This document shows, one piece after another, positions 1 through 8,357 of a stretch of 64,000 nt of DNA. Both the position numbers and the translations under genes were made by a program. Source of the DNA: Streptomyces tuirus (GTDB lineage Bacteria; Actinomycetota; Actinomycetes; Streptomycetales; Streptomycetaceae); contig JAGTPG010000002.1 of NCBI GenBank assembly GCA_018195615.1, positions 1 to 64,000 of the forward strand, written 5' to 3'. The notes below the pieces were generated by a model. It did no database searches. It saw only the letters and a list, made by a program, of their open reading frames with translations, and was not told the origin of the DNA. How positions within the stretch are numbered: position 1 is the stretch's first letter; every line of letters begins with the position of its first letter.

Positions 1-2
1 AC

Positions 3-540
3 CTTCCCCGAGGCCTTGGCCGCTGGATCCGTGTCCAGCAGGAGTCCTGGGAGCATCTCCACCCCGGCCAGCAGGACCTCCTGACCGCCCTCGGCATCAC
101 ACCCCACGCCGTGGTAGGCGAACGACCCGCCCCGGCCACACGCTCCTACCCCGCCAGTCCCGGACTCGACCACGCACGCGCCTACGCCGCCCGACACGGC
201 CACCTCACCCCGGACAGGCACACCCGACAAGACGGCTTCCCCTCGGCAGATGGCTGTGCCAGCAACGCCGAAAGCAACGCGCCGGCACCCTCTCCGCCAC
301 CACCGCAACCGCCCTCACCAGCCTCGACCCGTGGTGGAACCCACCCTGGCCCTACACCTGGCACCGCACCTGGCAGCAATACCGCGCCACGATCAGGGGA
401 ACGAGACTCTCCCCGACACACTCCAACGGTGGGCCGACGCCCAACGCAGCCAATGGAGCACCCTCCACCCCGGCCAACAACAACTCCTCACCACTGCCAG
501 CTTCACTGCGGGCTGGAGCAGTGCGGACATGAAACCCTGA
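3..540 (+). CDS. Helicase-associated (HA) domain protein, C-terminal part
   Basis: The window opens inside a gene. The translation shows repeated units typical of the helicase-associated domain found after SF2 DEAD/DEAH helicase cores in Streptomyces: three copies of a tryptophan-containing helix followed by LHPGQQ (around bases 50, 470 and, in the next fragment, 1720) and one WWNPPWPYTWHR segment near base 330. The reading frame changes twice, near 240 and 400, and each change is cured by one extra C or G in an existing run; the repaired segment is 180 codons ending at a TGA at 538-540. HA domains are thought to bind nucleic acid. Nothing of the helicase core is visible, because it would lie upstream of the window. 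Confidence 0.6.
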
Positions 541-1043
541 GCTCAGCGCCTCTGCACCGCCCCCGAACCACCGCCAAGCACACGACCTCGCCCACAAAAG
601 CTCCCGAACGGGCCCTGGAAGGCGGCGCTATGGGCGATACTGGTGGGCAGGTCTGGCGTGCCCGCAACAGGGTGCACGCGGCCAGCGAGTAGAGAAAGGC
701 GGTGCGGCAGAGGTCAGATGAATCGGCTCAGGGGCTTTGTAAACATTCTTTTTGTTAGCTCACAGGTGTAGCCCACCCTGCCCAAAAAGCCGAAGAAAAC
801 CTCCCCGCAAAAACCGCCTAGCAAACCCTCTGAATCACGCCCCAAGGGTAAGAAAGTCCCATCCCGGGGCGCTGAAAAGCCTGCCGTAAAACACCACCGG
901 CCCGCCTCACGGCGACGCCGGCCGTCGGCATGCCCTCACCCCCTGGCACACACGTGCCGCCTCTTTCCGTCCCAGCTGGCCCACGCCGACTCGTTCAGGC
1001 ATGAGGCGGCCCAGCCGTCGCGTGCTGGAAGGGCATCCACGCG
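541..1043. other. Intergenic stretch, no gene recognised
   Basis: I see no convincing coding frame here. Short open frames exist on both strands but their translations are proline/arginine-rich, as expected for non-coding high-G+C DNA. A small AT-rich patch around 735-760 could hold a promoter for the membrane protein that follows, but I cannot define its elements. Confidence 0.4.
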
Positions 1044-1454
1044 ATGAACTCGTCCTCCCTCGCACCCGTCGCCGGCCTCCTGGCCGGGCTCCCCGCGGTC
1101 CTTGCAGGAGCTCTGGGCGGCGCGCCATGGTGGGCCGTGGGAGCGATCGTCATCGCGGCATACCTCGCCGTCCCTCTCACCAGCCTGATCCTCGACCACA
1201 ACCGCCAGCGCAAAGGAAACATCGTCGACGAAAAATTCGCAGCCGCCCTCGACGAAATCACCGACCCCGAAAAAAGAATCCAAGCAATCATCAACTACCG
1301 TCAGGCCACAACCCCCGCCTCCGTCCCCAGCCGCCACCCGACCCACCACCGGGCGGGCTACCGTCCGGGACCCCACCCACTGGCTCAGACAGTGCCAGCC
1401 AGTCACCGGCGTCCGCATAGACAGGGGGGCGGGAGGACTTTCGCCTCCTCCTGA
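1044..1454 (+). CDS. Small two-helix membrane protein, function unknown
   Basis: The 136-residue product has two hydrophobic helices (about residues 6-26 and 29-50), a charged stretch with many K, R, D and E residues (51-85) including a KFAAALDEITD helix, and a low-complexity, proline/histidine-rich tail that may be out of frame. The hydrophobic and amphipathic pattern in the first 85 residues is far better than in the other frames, which is why I call it coding. I do not recognise the family. It sits between two helicase-associated-domain remnants. The C-terminal 45 residues look unlike real protein, so a frameshift near base 1310 is possible. Confidence 0.45.
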   Translation: MNSSSLAPVAGLLAGLPAVLAGALGGAPWWAVGAIVIAAYLAVPLTSLILDHNRQRKGNIVDEKFAAALDEITDPEKRIQAIINYRQATTPASVPSRHPTHHRAGYRPGPHPLAQTVPASHRRPHRQGGGRTFASS

Positions 1455-1509
1455 CACTCGGGGTCTGAAGCATGAGACGGCCATCGCAGACGCACCGGCC
1501 GTCACGGCC

Positions 1510-1812
1510 AGTGCGTCTGTTGCACCCGTCGGGCCCCGGGTGGGCACCCGCACAAAGAGCGGAACGTCGCCTCAAGTCCGCGTCCTGGCCGACGTGGAGC
1601 CGTGGTGGAACCCGCCCTGGCCGATGCGGTGGCAGTACGCCTACCACCACGCCCGCACCCACCCCCATACCTCACGCGCCACACGATGGATCACCGCCCA
1701 GGGCCAGGCATGGCCGCTGCTGCATCCTGGCCAGCAGGAGCTACTGGCCGCCCTCGGCATCAGCGTGGGCAGGCAGCTCTCGTTTCAGCGAGGACGCTCC
1801 TGCTCGCTGTGA
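1510..1812 (+). pseudogene. Helicase-associated domain fragment
   Basis: A second helicase-associated-domain fragment encodes WWNPPWPMRWQYAY near 1610 and LHPGQQELLAALGI near 1725, the same two landmarks as the gene at the left edge. Its start is lost and its last bases overlap the 3' end of the ADP-ribosylglycohydrolase gene on the other strand, so it is a truncated copy rather than a complete gene. With the first copy it may mark a former tandem pair or a junction at which the helicase-DarT-DraG operon was inserted. Confidence 0.5.
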
Positions 1813-3467
1813 TAGGCACGGGCTAGGAGTCCAGCGAACGCAGCGGCCCGTTCGACGCCGTACCGGCCACCTCTGATCTGGTGAAGCAGCGCCCGGCCTA
1901 CCTGCTCGGGAGTGAACCCGTTTCTCGCCAGCTCTTGAACGATCTCCTCAATGGACAGTGGTGCGTGCCGGTGGGCACGTTCGCTCACGGCACCAGGCGC
2001 AGTTCCGGCAAGGGCAGGCCTTTGATCGGCGGATGCGGCAGCCTGCACCGGAGCTTCGAAGAGGAGCTGCTGCTCTTTCGGGACGTCTGCAGCCTGCCGA
2101 CTCCGCGGTGGTCGCACGTCCCCCGGGAGCAGGTTCTCATCCAGTGGCCTGAGATCCGGCCTGGCGCGGACAAGGACGCTCTGGCCGAATGGCAAAGTGC
2201 CCCACACGTATGTGGCCTGGTTACTCGCTGTCGGTGCGTCCGTAGGCGTAAGGGGCCCCAGACCGGCCAATGCTGGCCCCACTGGCGTGTGGCCTACGAG
2301 GTCGAGCGTGGCCTTGGGAGGGCTCCAGCGCAGCAGATCCGGGTAGGCGAATGTGGCGGCTTCACGCCCTTGGGAAATGTCCCACATACGGCGTGCCTCG
2401 GAGTCGATTAGCTGGACATCTTGCACGGTGCCAGGTGGGGGCCCCGCCGTGACGACGCCTAGAAGAGCGCCAGCCATGGTGGCGATCGTGTCGGTGTCCG
2501 AGCCGAGAGTGTTGGCGGCAAGGAGCAGGCCGGCTTCTGGGGAGTCGGCATAGGCATGTGCCAGCACCGCGGCAAGCAGAGTGGTGACTGTGCCGGATCC
2601 ACGCGTTGCGTCGTCGAAGCCGCCCCACCGCTCCACCAGGGCAGCGTAGGTCTCGGTGGTGAGGGGCGTTGTGGGGTCGAAGGCCTCGAGTGCTGCGCGA
2701 CATTCGTTGGCGACGGTGACGGCGGCCGAGCGGAAGTCGATGCCAGCGGCATCACTCCATGTGGGTAGCCACAGATATGCGAGTTCATCATCTTTTGCGA
2801 TGACGTCCGTTACCTGCTCCAGCCAGTCGACTGCGGGGCGCCACTGTTTGGGGCCGGGAAGTTCGTTGGTGTCCAGGACGTGGGCCAGCAGGATGGCGTG
2901 CAGGACGGCGCCGAGGATGCCTCGGGGGTGGCCGTGGGTGCTGACGGCGTTGCGTACGACGTCGCGGGTGATGTGGTCCCAGTTGGTGAGGTCCCGTGCG
3001 GACCAGACGTGGGGCTGGATACGCATGGCGGCGCCGTTGCCGCCGATGTCGACGTAGCGGGCGGCTTTGGTGGCGAAAACGTTCTGGGACCACTTGGCTT
3101 CGACCCGCATCAAACCGGTGGCTGCCGCTTTGGTCCCGCGGCCGGCGCCGAGGGCGTAGGCTTGCCAGGCAACGACTTCGATCTTCGCGAATGCCTCGGC
3201 GTCGAATTCCCCGTCTCCGCGGATGGCGCGTGAAGTTGCAAGACGCAGCTGGGTGTCATCGGAGTACGCGCCTGCGGGAAGAGGCATGTCGCGCCCGTAG
3301 CGACCTCCCACGCGCCTCTTCCAGGGCACAGTCGTGGTGACTTCATCGTGTCCGATGCGTCGTCGCACGCCGGCGGTGTCGGTCAGTTCGGTGATGAAGC
3401 CGAGTGCATCTCCGTACGCCGCCCACTGGGCTGAGGCGCGTACTGCCTCCCATTGCATGGCGCTCAC
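1785..3467 (-). CDS. ADP-ribosylglycohydrolase (DraG family), probable antitoxin/reversal enzyme
   Basis: This 560-residue protein has a DraG/ARH-type ADP-ribosylhydrolase domain over residues 7-350. Visible metal-site landmarks are SDDT (69-72), a GGNGAAMR loop (142-149), THGHP (177-181) and GSDTDTIA (322-329), all in family order. Enzymes of this fold use two Mg ions to remove ADP-ribose from modified targets. The C-terminal 200 residues are a low-complexity linker and a helical end (505-560) of unknown role. The GTG start lies 8 bases after the darT stop with a GGA-type ribosome site inside the junction, so translation is probably coupled. An in-frame ATG three codons later is an alternative start. 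By position it is likely the enzyme that undoes or limits modification by the neighbouring DarT-like toxin; that role is inferred. Confidence 0.85.
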   Translation of the reverse strand: MSAMQWEAVRASAQWAAYGDALGFITELTDTAGVRRRIGHDEVTTTVPWKRRVGGRYGRDMPLPAGAYSDDTQLRLATSRAIRGDGEFDAEAFAKIEVVAWQAYALGAGRGTKAAATGLMRVEAKWSQNVFATKAARYVDIGGNGAAMRIQPHVWSARDLTNWDHITRDVVRNAVSTHGHPRGILGAVLHAILLAHVLDTNELPGPKQWRPAVDWLEQVTDVIAKDDELAYLWLPTWSDAAGIDFRSAAVTVANECRAALEAFDPTTPLTTETYAALVERWGGFDDATRGSGTVTTLLAAVLAHAYADSPEAGLLLAANTLGSDTDTIATMAGALLGVVTAGPPPGTVQDVQLIDSEARRMWDISQGREAATFAYPDLLRWSPPKATLDLVGHTPVGPALAGLGPLTPTDAPTASNQATYVWGTLPFGQSVLVRARPDLRPLDENLLPGDVRPPRSRQAADVPKEQQLLFEAPVQAAASADQRPALAGTAPGAVSERAHRHAPLSIEEIVQELARNGFTPEQVGRALLHQIRGGRYGVERAAAFAGLLARAYHSEQERPR

Positions 3468-3475
3468 CGTAGTCC

Positions 3476-4159
3476 TTACCTGCCGAACGTGACCGGGTCG
3501 ACGATGATGTCGACCTCATCATGTCCGCTGACACTGACAATGGCCTCGGCCTTCGCTGCGTCTTCGTCGGTGAGGACGTAGATGCGCTGCAGGTGTCGGG
3601 TGGCGACGGCCTGCGGGTAGAGCACTTCGGCCTGGGGATTGGTCGGGAGGTGGGGCGCTCGGTCCCAGCGCGGCATCGTCTTCTTGAAGCCCTTGGGGAC
3701 GCGGTCAGCGAAGAGGGCTTCGGCTCCGGGCAGTCCCTCGACAGGGGTGATGCCTTCGTATCCCATGTTGCCTGGGGCGAAAAGGACGCCGGGGTGCGTC
3801 ATGATCACTGGTTCGAAGCTGAGGACAGCCCAGAACAGGTCTTCGTTCGCCCACCAGTCTTCGCTGCTGATGCGCAGGAAGCGGTGGTTGGGCTCGCTGA
3901 TGCTGAGGTTCACGTATGACCAGTACTTGGGGTCCTCGCGGCGCCACTTGGTGTTCTCGTGGTAGATGCTCTCGAGGTACTCGTCTTTGGCAAGAAGGGC
4001 CCGAGCTTTGCACAGCCGCTGCACGAGGATGCCGAGCAAACCACGGTTGGTGGTGAAGTGCACCACTTCGGTGATCTCTCGTTTCTGGATGAGCGTGCTG
4101 ATTCCCTCGGCGTGTATTTCGCCGTCCGATGTGGGCGGGCTCGGCTCTGTGGTGGTCAT
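3476..4159 (-). CDS. darT: DarT-like ssDNA-thymidine ADP-ribosyltransferase (DUF4433)
   Basis: The 227-residue protein matches the DarT family: a VVHFTT motif (32-37) followed by an N-terminal helix, a central WSYVNLSIS segment (80-88), and the C-terminal signature QAEVL (176-180), whose glutamate (E178) corresponds to the catalytic Glu of DarT. DarT enzymes use NAD to attach ADP-ribose to thymidine in single-stranded DNA and act as growth-arresting or anti-phage toxins, usually opposed by the macrodomain protein DarG. Here no macrodomain is present; a DraG-fold hydrolase follows instead. The ATG overlaps the stop of the upstream helicase gene in an ATGA tetranucleotide, which indicates a coupled operon. 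No signal peptide or membrane segment is present, so it acts in the cytoplasm. Confidence 0.8.
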   Translation of the reverse strand: MTTTEPSPPTSDGEIHAEGISTLIQKREITEVVHFTTNRGLLGILVQRLCKARALLAKDEYLESIYHENTKWRREDPKYWSYVNLSISEPNHRFLRISSEDWWANEDLFWAVLSFEPVIMTHPGVLFAPGNMGYEGITPVEGLPGAEALFADRVPKGFKKTMPRWDRAPHLPTNPQAEVLYPQAVATRHLQRIYVLTDEDAAKAEAIVSVSGHDEVDIIVDPVTFGR

Positions 4160-5555
4160 ACGGCCTTCACGTCATAGGTGTCCGGGTCCATGCAGGCGAT
4201 GAGGTCGCTGGCCTCGGAGGGCTTGTAAGTGATGGTCAAGGTCTTGCGGGCCCGTCCGGCGGACATGGCCAGCAGGCGCAGGTGGGCGTCTCGTTCGCTG
4301 TCGCCGGGCTCGGTGGCGTGCGGCATGACCTCGCTGTTGAGACCGACGATGATCACGTGGTCGAACTCCAGGCCCTTTGCGGAGTGCATGGTCGACAGCG
4401 CCACGTTCACCGGGCCGGTGGGCCATTCCCCGGTACGCGTGAGCGGGACCCAGGCCAGCCCGGCAGCATTCAGCCGTGCCTTGACCTCGCTGAACCAGCC
4501 GCCGCCCTTGGCATGGAGGATGGCGACGGATTCGTCGTTCTCCGGGCCGAGGTCGTTGAGGAACTGCACGACGTGGTCCATCTGCTGGGTGAAGGTCCCC
4601 TGGACCAGCAAAGGCTTGTCGCCGTCCTCCCCGCACGAGGAGAGATCCGGAATCGCGGCGTCGTCCGTGGTCTCTACATCGTGCAGCAAAGGGGCGGCGA
4701 AAGCAGCGATCTGCCGGGTGTTGCGGAAGTTCTTCGACAGCAGCTTGCTGTTGTGCGGCCCCACGCTCAAGCCGACTTCAGCCCAGGTGAAGCGCTGGGG
4801 TAGATGCGCTGAGCCGCGTCGAGGACGAAGGTGAGGGTGTGCTCGTCGGTGACGTGGTTGAGGACCGCCCGGACCTGGTTGGCGGAGAAGTCCTGGGCCT
4901 CGTCCACAACGACGACGTGGTACGGGTCGTCGGCGCGCTTGGCCGCCATGGCGTTTGCCAGGTCAGACCAGTCCCAGGCCTGCTGCTCCTTCTTCCACTC
5001 CTGGAAAGGAAGGATCACCTCGTCCAGCAGCCGACGGCGCAGCGAGGCCGGCATGCGCGGGGAGCGGCCACGGCCCTGCCGCTCGCACTCGATGTACTCG
5101 GCCAGGCGGTCCGGCATGAAGCGGCCCAGGACATAGTCCACTTCAGAGCGTACAAAGTCCTCGGACAGGGGCAGGGCCGCGGCCAGGGCGTCCAGCTTTC
5201 CGTTGTGCTCGTGCTCCTGGAGGATCCGCTCGTAGGGCACGCGGTCGGTGGCCCACTTGGCGAAGGTGGAGATCGTCAGCTCGACGTCGTTGCCCTTGAT
5301 CTGTTCCTTGGTCAGTTCCTCGATGTAGCCGCGCAGAGTCTTGTTGTAGGTGAGGACCAGGACGCGGACGGGGCCGTCGATGAAGCCGTCACGGCGGCGG
5401 CGCTGCCAGTACCGGACGGTGAACTTCAGCCGGTAGAGGGCGGTGGTGGTCTTGCCGCTGCCGGCGGCGCCCCGTACGACGAACACCCCCGGCTTGTGGT
5501 TGGTGATCACCGTGAGCTGCTCGCTCGTCGGCTGCGTCGGCCTGAGAACCTTCAT
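4156..5555 (-). CDS. UvrD/Rep-like SF1A DNA helicase (frameshifted as read)
   Basis: After repair the product is 466 residues. It shows a Walker A motif GAAGSGKT (29-36), Walker B DEAQD (218-222), a motif V-like segment SAKGLEFDHVI in the second half and motif VI-like SAGRARK near the end, the set seen in UvrD/PcrA/Rep helicases. At about 468 residues it is shorter than UvrD (about 720), so the 1B/2B insertions are reduced. The frame breaks near 4783 and one extra C in the CCCC run there restores it. The ATG at 5555 was chosen because a GGGGAGGGA ribosome site lies about ten bases upstream. It is the first gene of the helicase-DarT-DraG operon; it may expose or sense single-stranded DNA, the DarT substrate. 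Confidence 0.75.
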
Positions 5556-5749
5556 CCGCGCGGTCCCTCCCCAAGACTCGCTCCCCCGAACCTGAGGCCA
5601 TGTTAGAAGCGGCTGCTGCCAGGCGGGTTGAAGATCGGACAAGCAGTCCGTCGCAGAATCGCAGAAAGTGACACATCGGTCACTCGTTCGAGTGATGGTT
5701 GCTGAGGTGTCCCTCCCCGGAGGCGGCAGGTACTTGGCTGTTCGGCGTG
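5556..5749. promoter_or_regulatory. Region holding the promoter of the helicase-DarT-DraG operon
   Basis: The minus-strand operon must be transcribed from within this gap. The only AT-richer stretch lies at about 5640-5700. The gap also separates the operon from the Tn7-like transposition genes and is where a transposon end could lie, but I could not find a clear terminal repeat matching the far end near 11.5-11.9 kb. Confidence 0.3.
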
Positions 5750-5960
5750 GAGCAGCAAGCTGTCAACGGGTGGGGCGAGGCGGGCGTCGAGACGGCGTTC
5801 GCCACCGCTGCCGGGCAAGTGACGCAGCTGCCATGGGATCAGGCGACGGCGTCGGCGCAGTTCGAGGACCTGACGCCCGTTTCCGCGTTTCCGGTGCGGG
5901 TGCGCTCGTGGGTGCCGCCTGCCGGCTCCAGGAAAGTGAGACCCACGGCCTGGGGAAGTA
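5750..5960 (+). pseudogene. Remnant of a TnsA-like N-terminal segment
   Basis: The translation contains QFEDLTPVSAFPVRVRSW, which closely parallels AFEDLPPVSAFPMVPGRRW in the TnsA-like gene 1.9 kb downstream. The preceding residues (AAGQVTQLPWDQAT versus PVGQAVQQRWADAA) also align. A CACTCGTTCG decamer lies upstream of both copies, near 5680 and 7485. It therefore seems to be a duplicated and truncated 5' part of the same gene, ending just before tniQ. It has no nuclease domain. Confidence 0.5.
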
Positions 5961-6037
5961 AGCAGGCGACGGGCCGAGGACCGGACGGCTACTGCGAAAA
6001 CGCCCGCCCGGCTCGGCGAACACGAGACCGTGGTGGA

Positions 6038-7431
6038 GTGACCCATCATCCAGGCTTCCTGCGGACAGCTCCTCTGCAGGGGGAGACCACCTCGTCGCTG
6101 ATCTGCCGCGTCGCCAGCCGCTACGGGATGCAAGCGAAGGTGCTGCGGGCCTGCTGGAAGTGGCGCAACTACCCGCCCGGGCACGAGGGCGGAGGCGCAC
6201 GGCCCGACGCCGAGGTGCTGCTGAACGCAGCCGGACGCCAGCTCCTGGCAGGCATGTGCGGCGTCGAGGAAGACGTGCTGGCACGGGCGTTGCCGTCCTG
6301 GGGAGAAGGGGACGCCAAGCTGCGCGCCGAGGATGGCGATCCGGTGGGGCTGTGGCGGATCGGTGGCGCGGTGGCTGGTCCGGTGGCGTTCGGCTGCCGG
6401 CTGTGCACGGCCCGGCGCACGGGGACGGCTCTGCGGGCGGTGCGGTACGCGCCGCGGTGGGAGCGGGCGTGTGTTCGGCATGGGCGGTGGCTGCTGGACG
6501 CGGACGCCAACCAGCCGCTGGAGCACCTCGATCTGCGGGGCCTGCCGGAGGTGGTGGCGGCGCAGCGGCGGTGGGCCTCGGTGGCGCGGCGGGCGGTGCG
6601 GGCCAGTGCGGAGCCGGAGCGGGTGTTCGCGCTGGCGCATGCGGTGGTGGCCCGGTGGTGGGAGCAGGCCCTGCAGTGGAAGCGGGAGACGATCTGGCCG
6701 CAGCGGCTGCACCAGGTCGCGGGCGGGGATGCAGGTGGTGATCTGGAGCGGTGGCGGATCGTGGGGCGGGACGCGGTCTTCTTCCCGGAGGTGGTGGCGG
6801 TGGCCGACGCACTGCTGGACCCGGCCATGGCCGAGCTGGTGTGGGCCGACAGCGGTGCCGGGCGGCCGCGGGCGCTTCCCGCCGACGGGAGGTTCTGCCG
6901 CAGGCTCGGTGAGCGGCTGGGGCGGGGATGGCTGGGGCCGCTGGCCGCGACGGACCACGGCGGGCCACTCATCGCGTGGATGGGCAGCGTCATCCGCCTT
7001 CGCCGCGGCGCCGGCGGCCCGCCCGGGTACGACAACGACCCGTGGTGGCTGCGGCAGGAACACCACAGCTCGACCATGGCCGGCCAGCTGCGGGTGCTGA
7101 GCAAGGAGAAGAAGGCGCCCGGTTCGGGGACGATGTGGCGGGCTGCGGTACCCCCGAGCAGCGCAGGCTCATCACCAGCGCTATCGACAGCGCCGAGGAA
7201 CAACTGCTGCAGCTGCATGGAGTACAGACCGGTCCGACTGCCGACGTCGCCCGGCGGCTGCTGCGCGGCCTCGGCCACAGTGCCGGCCTGATCGAGAACG
7301 CCTGGAAACGGACCGCGGTGGCGGCGGTGAACGGCGGCGTGCCCCTGGAAGAGGTGGCCCGGTGGGTGGACATGCCCGTCGATGTGCTGCGGAAGATGCT
7401 GACCGCGGGCAGGCGGGAGAGCGGCGGTTGA
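6038..7431 (+). CDS. tniQ: TniQ-family transposition protein
   Basis: After repair this is a 464-residue TniQ-like protein. The N-terminal signature PLQGETTSSLICRVASRYG is the hallmark of TniQ (Pfam TniQ), and CRLCTARR with other Cys/His pairs in the first 170 residues suggests zinc binding. In Tn7/Tn5053-type elements TniQ/TnsD proteins help select the target site. The frame breaks near 7151 in a CCCCC run; one extra C joins it to a helical C-terminus ending RKMLTAGRRESGG. The GTG at 6038 is the best start I can see; the ribosome site is weak. Unusually the gene precedes rather than follows the TnsA/B/C genes, and it lies between the remnant and the full copy of the TnsA-like gene. Confidence 0.7.
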
Positions 7432-7564
7432 GCGGCGGTTGAGCACCATGCCCTGGGGAGGGTCGGCTGTTAGCTGATACGGCACTCGTTCGTGGCAGAA
7501 ACACTGAAACGGCCCGTCCGGGCGGTCGGGCGCGGCTTGGCTGACGCAGGTGACCAGCACAGGA

Positions 7565-8357
7565 ATGACCCGTCCCAGGGCCGGGAAGGGCGAGCGGGCG
7601 TGGCCCAGGCGGGCGGGTTCGAGGCGGTGTTCCTCGACCCGGTGGGGCAGGCGGTGCAGCAGCGGTGGGCGGATGCCGCCATGACCGTGGCGTTCGAGGA
7701 CCTGCCTCCAGTGTCGGCGTTCCCGATGGTCCCGGGGCGGCGCTGGGGCCGGGACTGTGGTGGTCGGCGACCACCGGGCGGCATGTAGCGGCCGGGTCCA
7801 ACGCGATGCGCACCCAGCTGATGGTCCTGGACCGCGATGCGGGCGTGACGGGGCTGGCGGGGCGGCCGGTACGGCTGCTGTGGCGCAATCCCCGCGGCCA
7901 GGTGCGTTCCTGGGTGCCGCAGCTTTTCGCCCGCCGTGCCGACGGCACCGCGCTGCTCGCCGACTGCCCCGGCCACGCGGGCGCTGGCGGCGAGCGGGCG
8001 GTGAAGGCCGCCGAGGCGGTGGCGCAGGCGTGCGCGGACGTCGGCTGGACCTATTGCCGCATCCCACCGCTCGACGACGTGCTGGCCGCCAATCTCAAAT
8101 GGCTGGCCGGATACCGCCATCCTCGCAACGCCGGCCGCCCGGGGCTGATGACGGCGGTCGTCGAGGCGTTCACGCGGCCGCGGCCGCTGATCGAGGGCGC
8201 AGAAGCAATCGGCGACCCGGTCGAGGTCCTTCCCTGTGTCTTCCATGCCCTGTGGCACGGACAGCTGACGGCCGGCCTGGAGACGCCACTGCACGAACGC
8301 GTCCCCGTCGGCCCGCGAGGTTGGAGCGACCCGAGCAAGAAGGGAGGTGCCGGGTGA
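7565..8357 (+). CDS. tnsA: TnsA-like transposase endonuclease subunit, catalytic residues altered
   Basis: With two single-G repairs (near 7617 and 7752) the frame from the ATG at 7565, preceded by AGGA, gives 264 residues. The order of motifs is that of actinobacterial TnsA-like subunits: FEDLPPVSAFP, then GLWWSATTGRHV, then WVPQLFARRADGTALLADCPG and KWLAGYRHPR near the C-terminus. TnsA normally cuts the 5' ends of the transposon. In active TnsA-like proteins I expect ESWLERD, PDY/F and a V-D-(C/V)-(R/K)P motif; here the Glu is missing, PD is PQ, and the last motif is ADCPG, so the nuclease may be inactive. The stop overlaps the GTG start of tnsB. Confidence 0.65.

Noticed and set aside
6169..8067. 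Long minus-strand open frame opposite tniQ and tnsA
   Set aside because: Low-complexity Arg/Pro/Ser composition and no family resemblance; typical of antisense frames in very high-G+C coding DNA.
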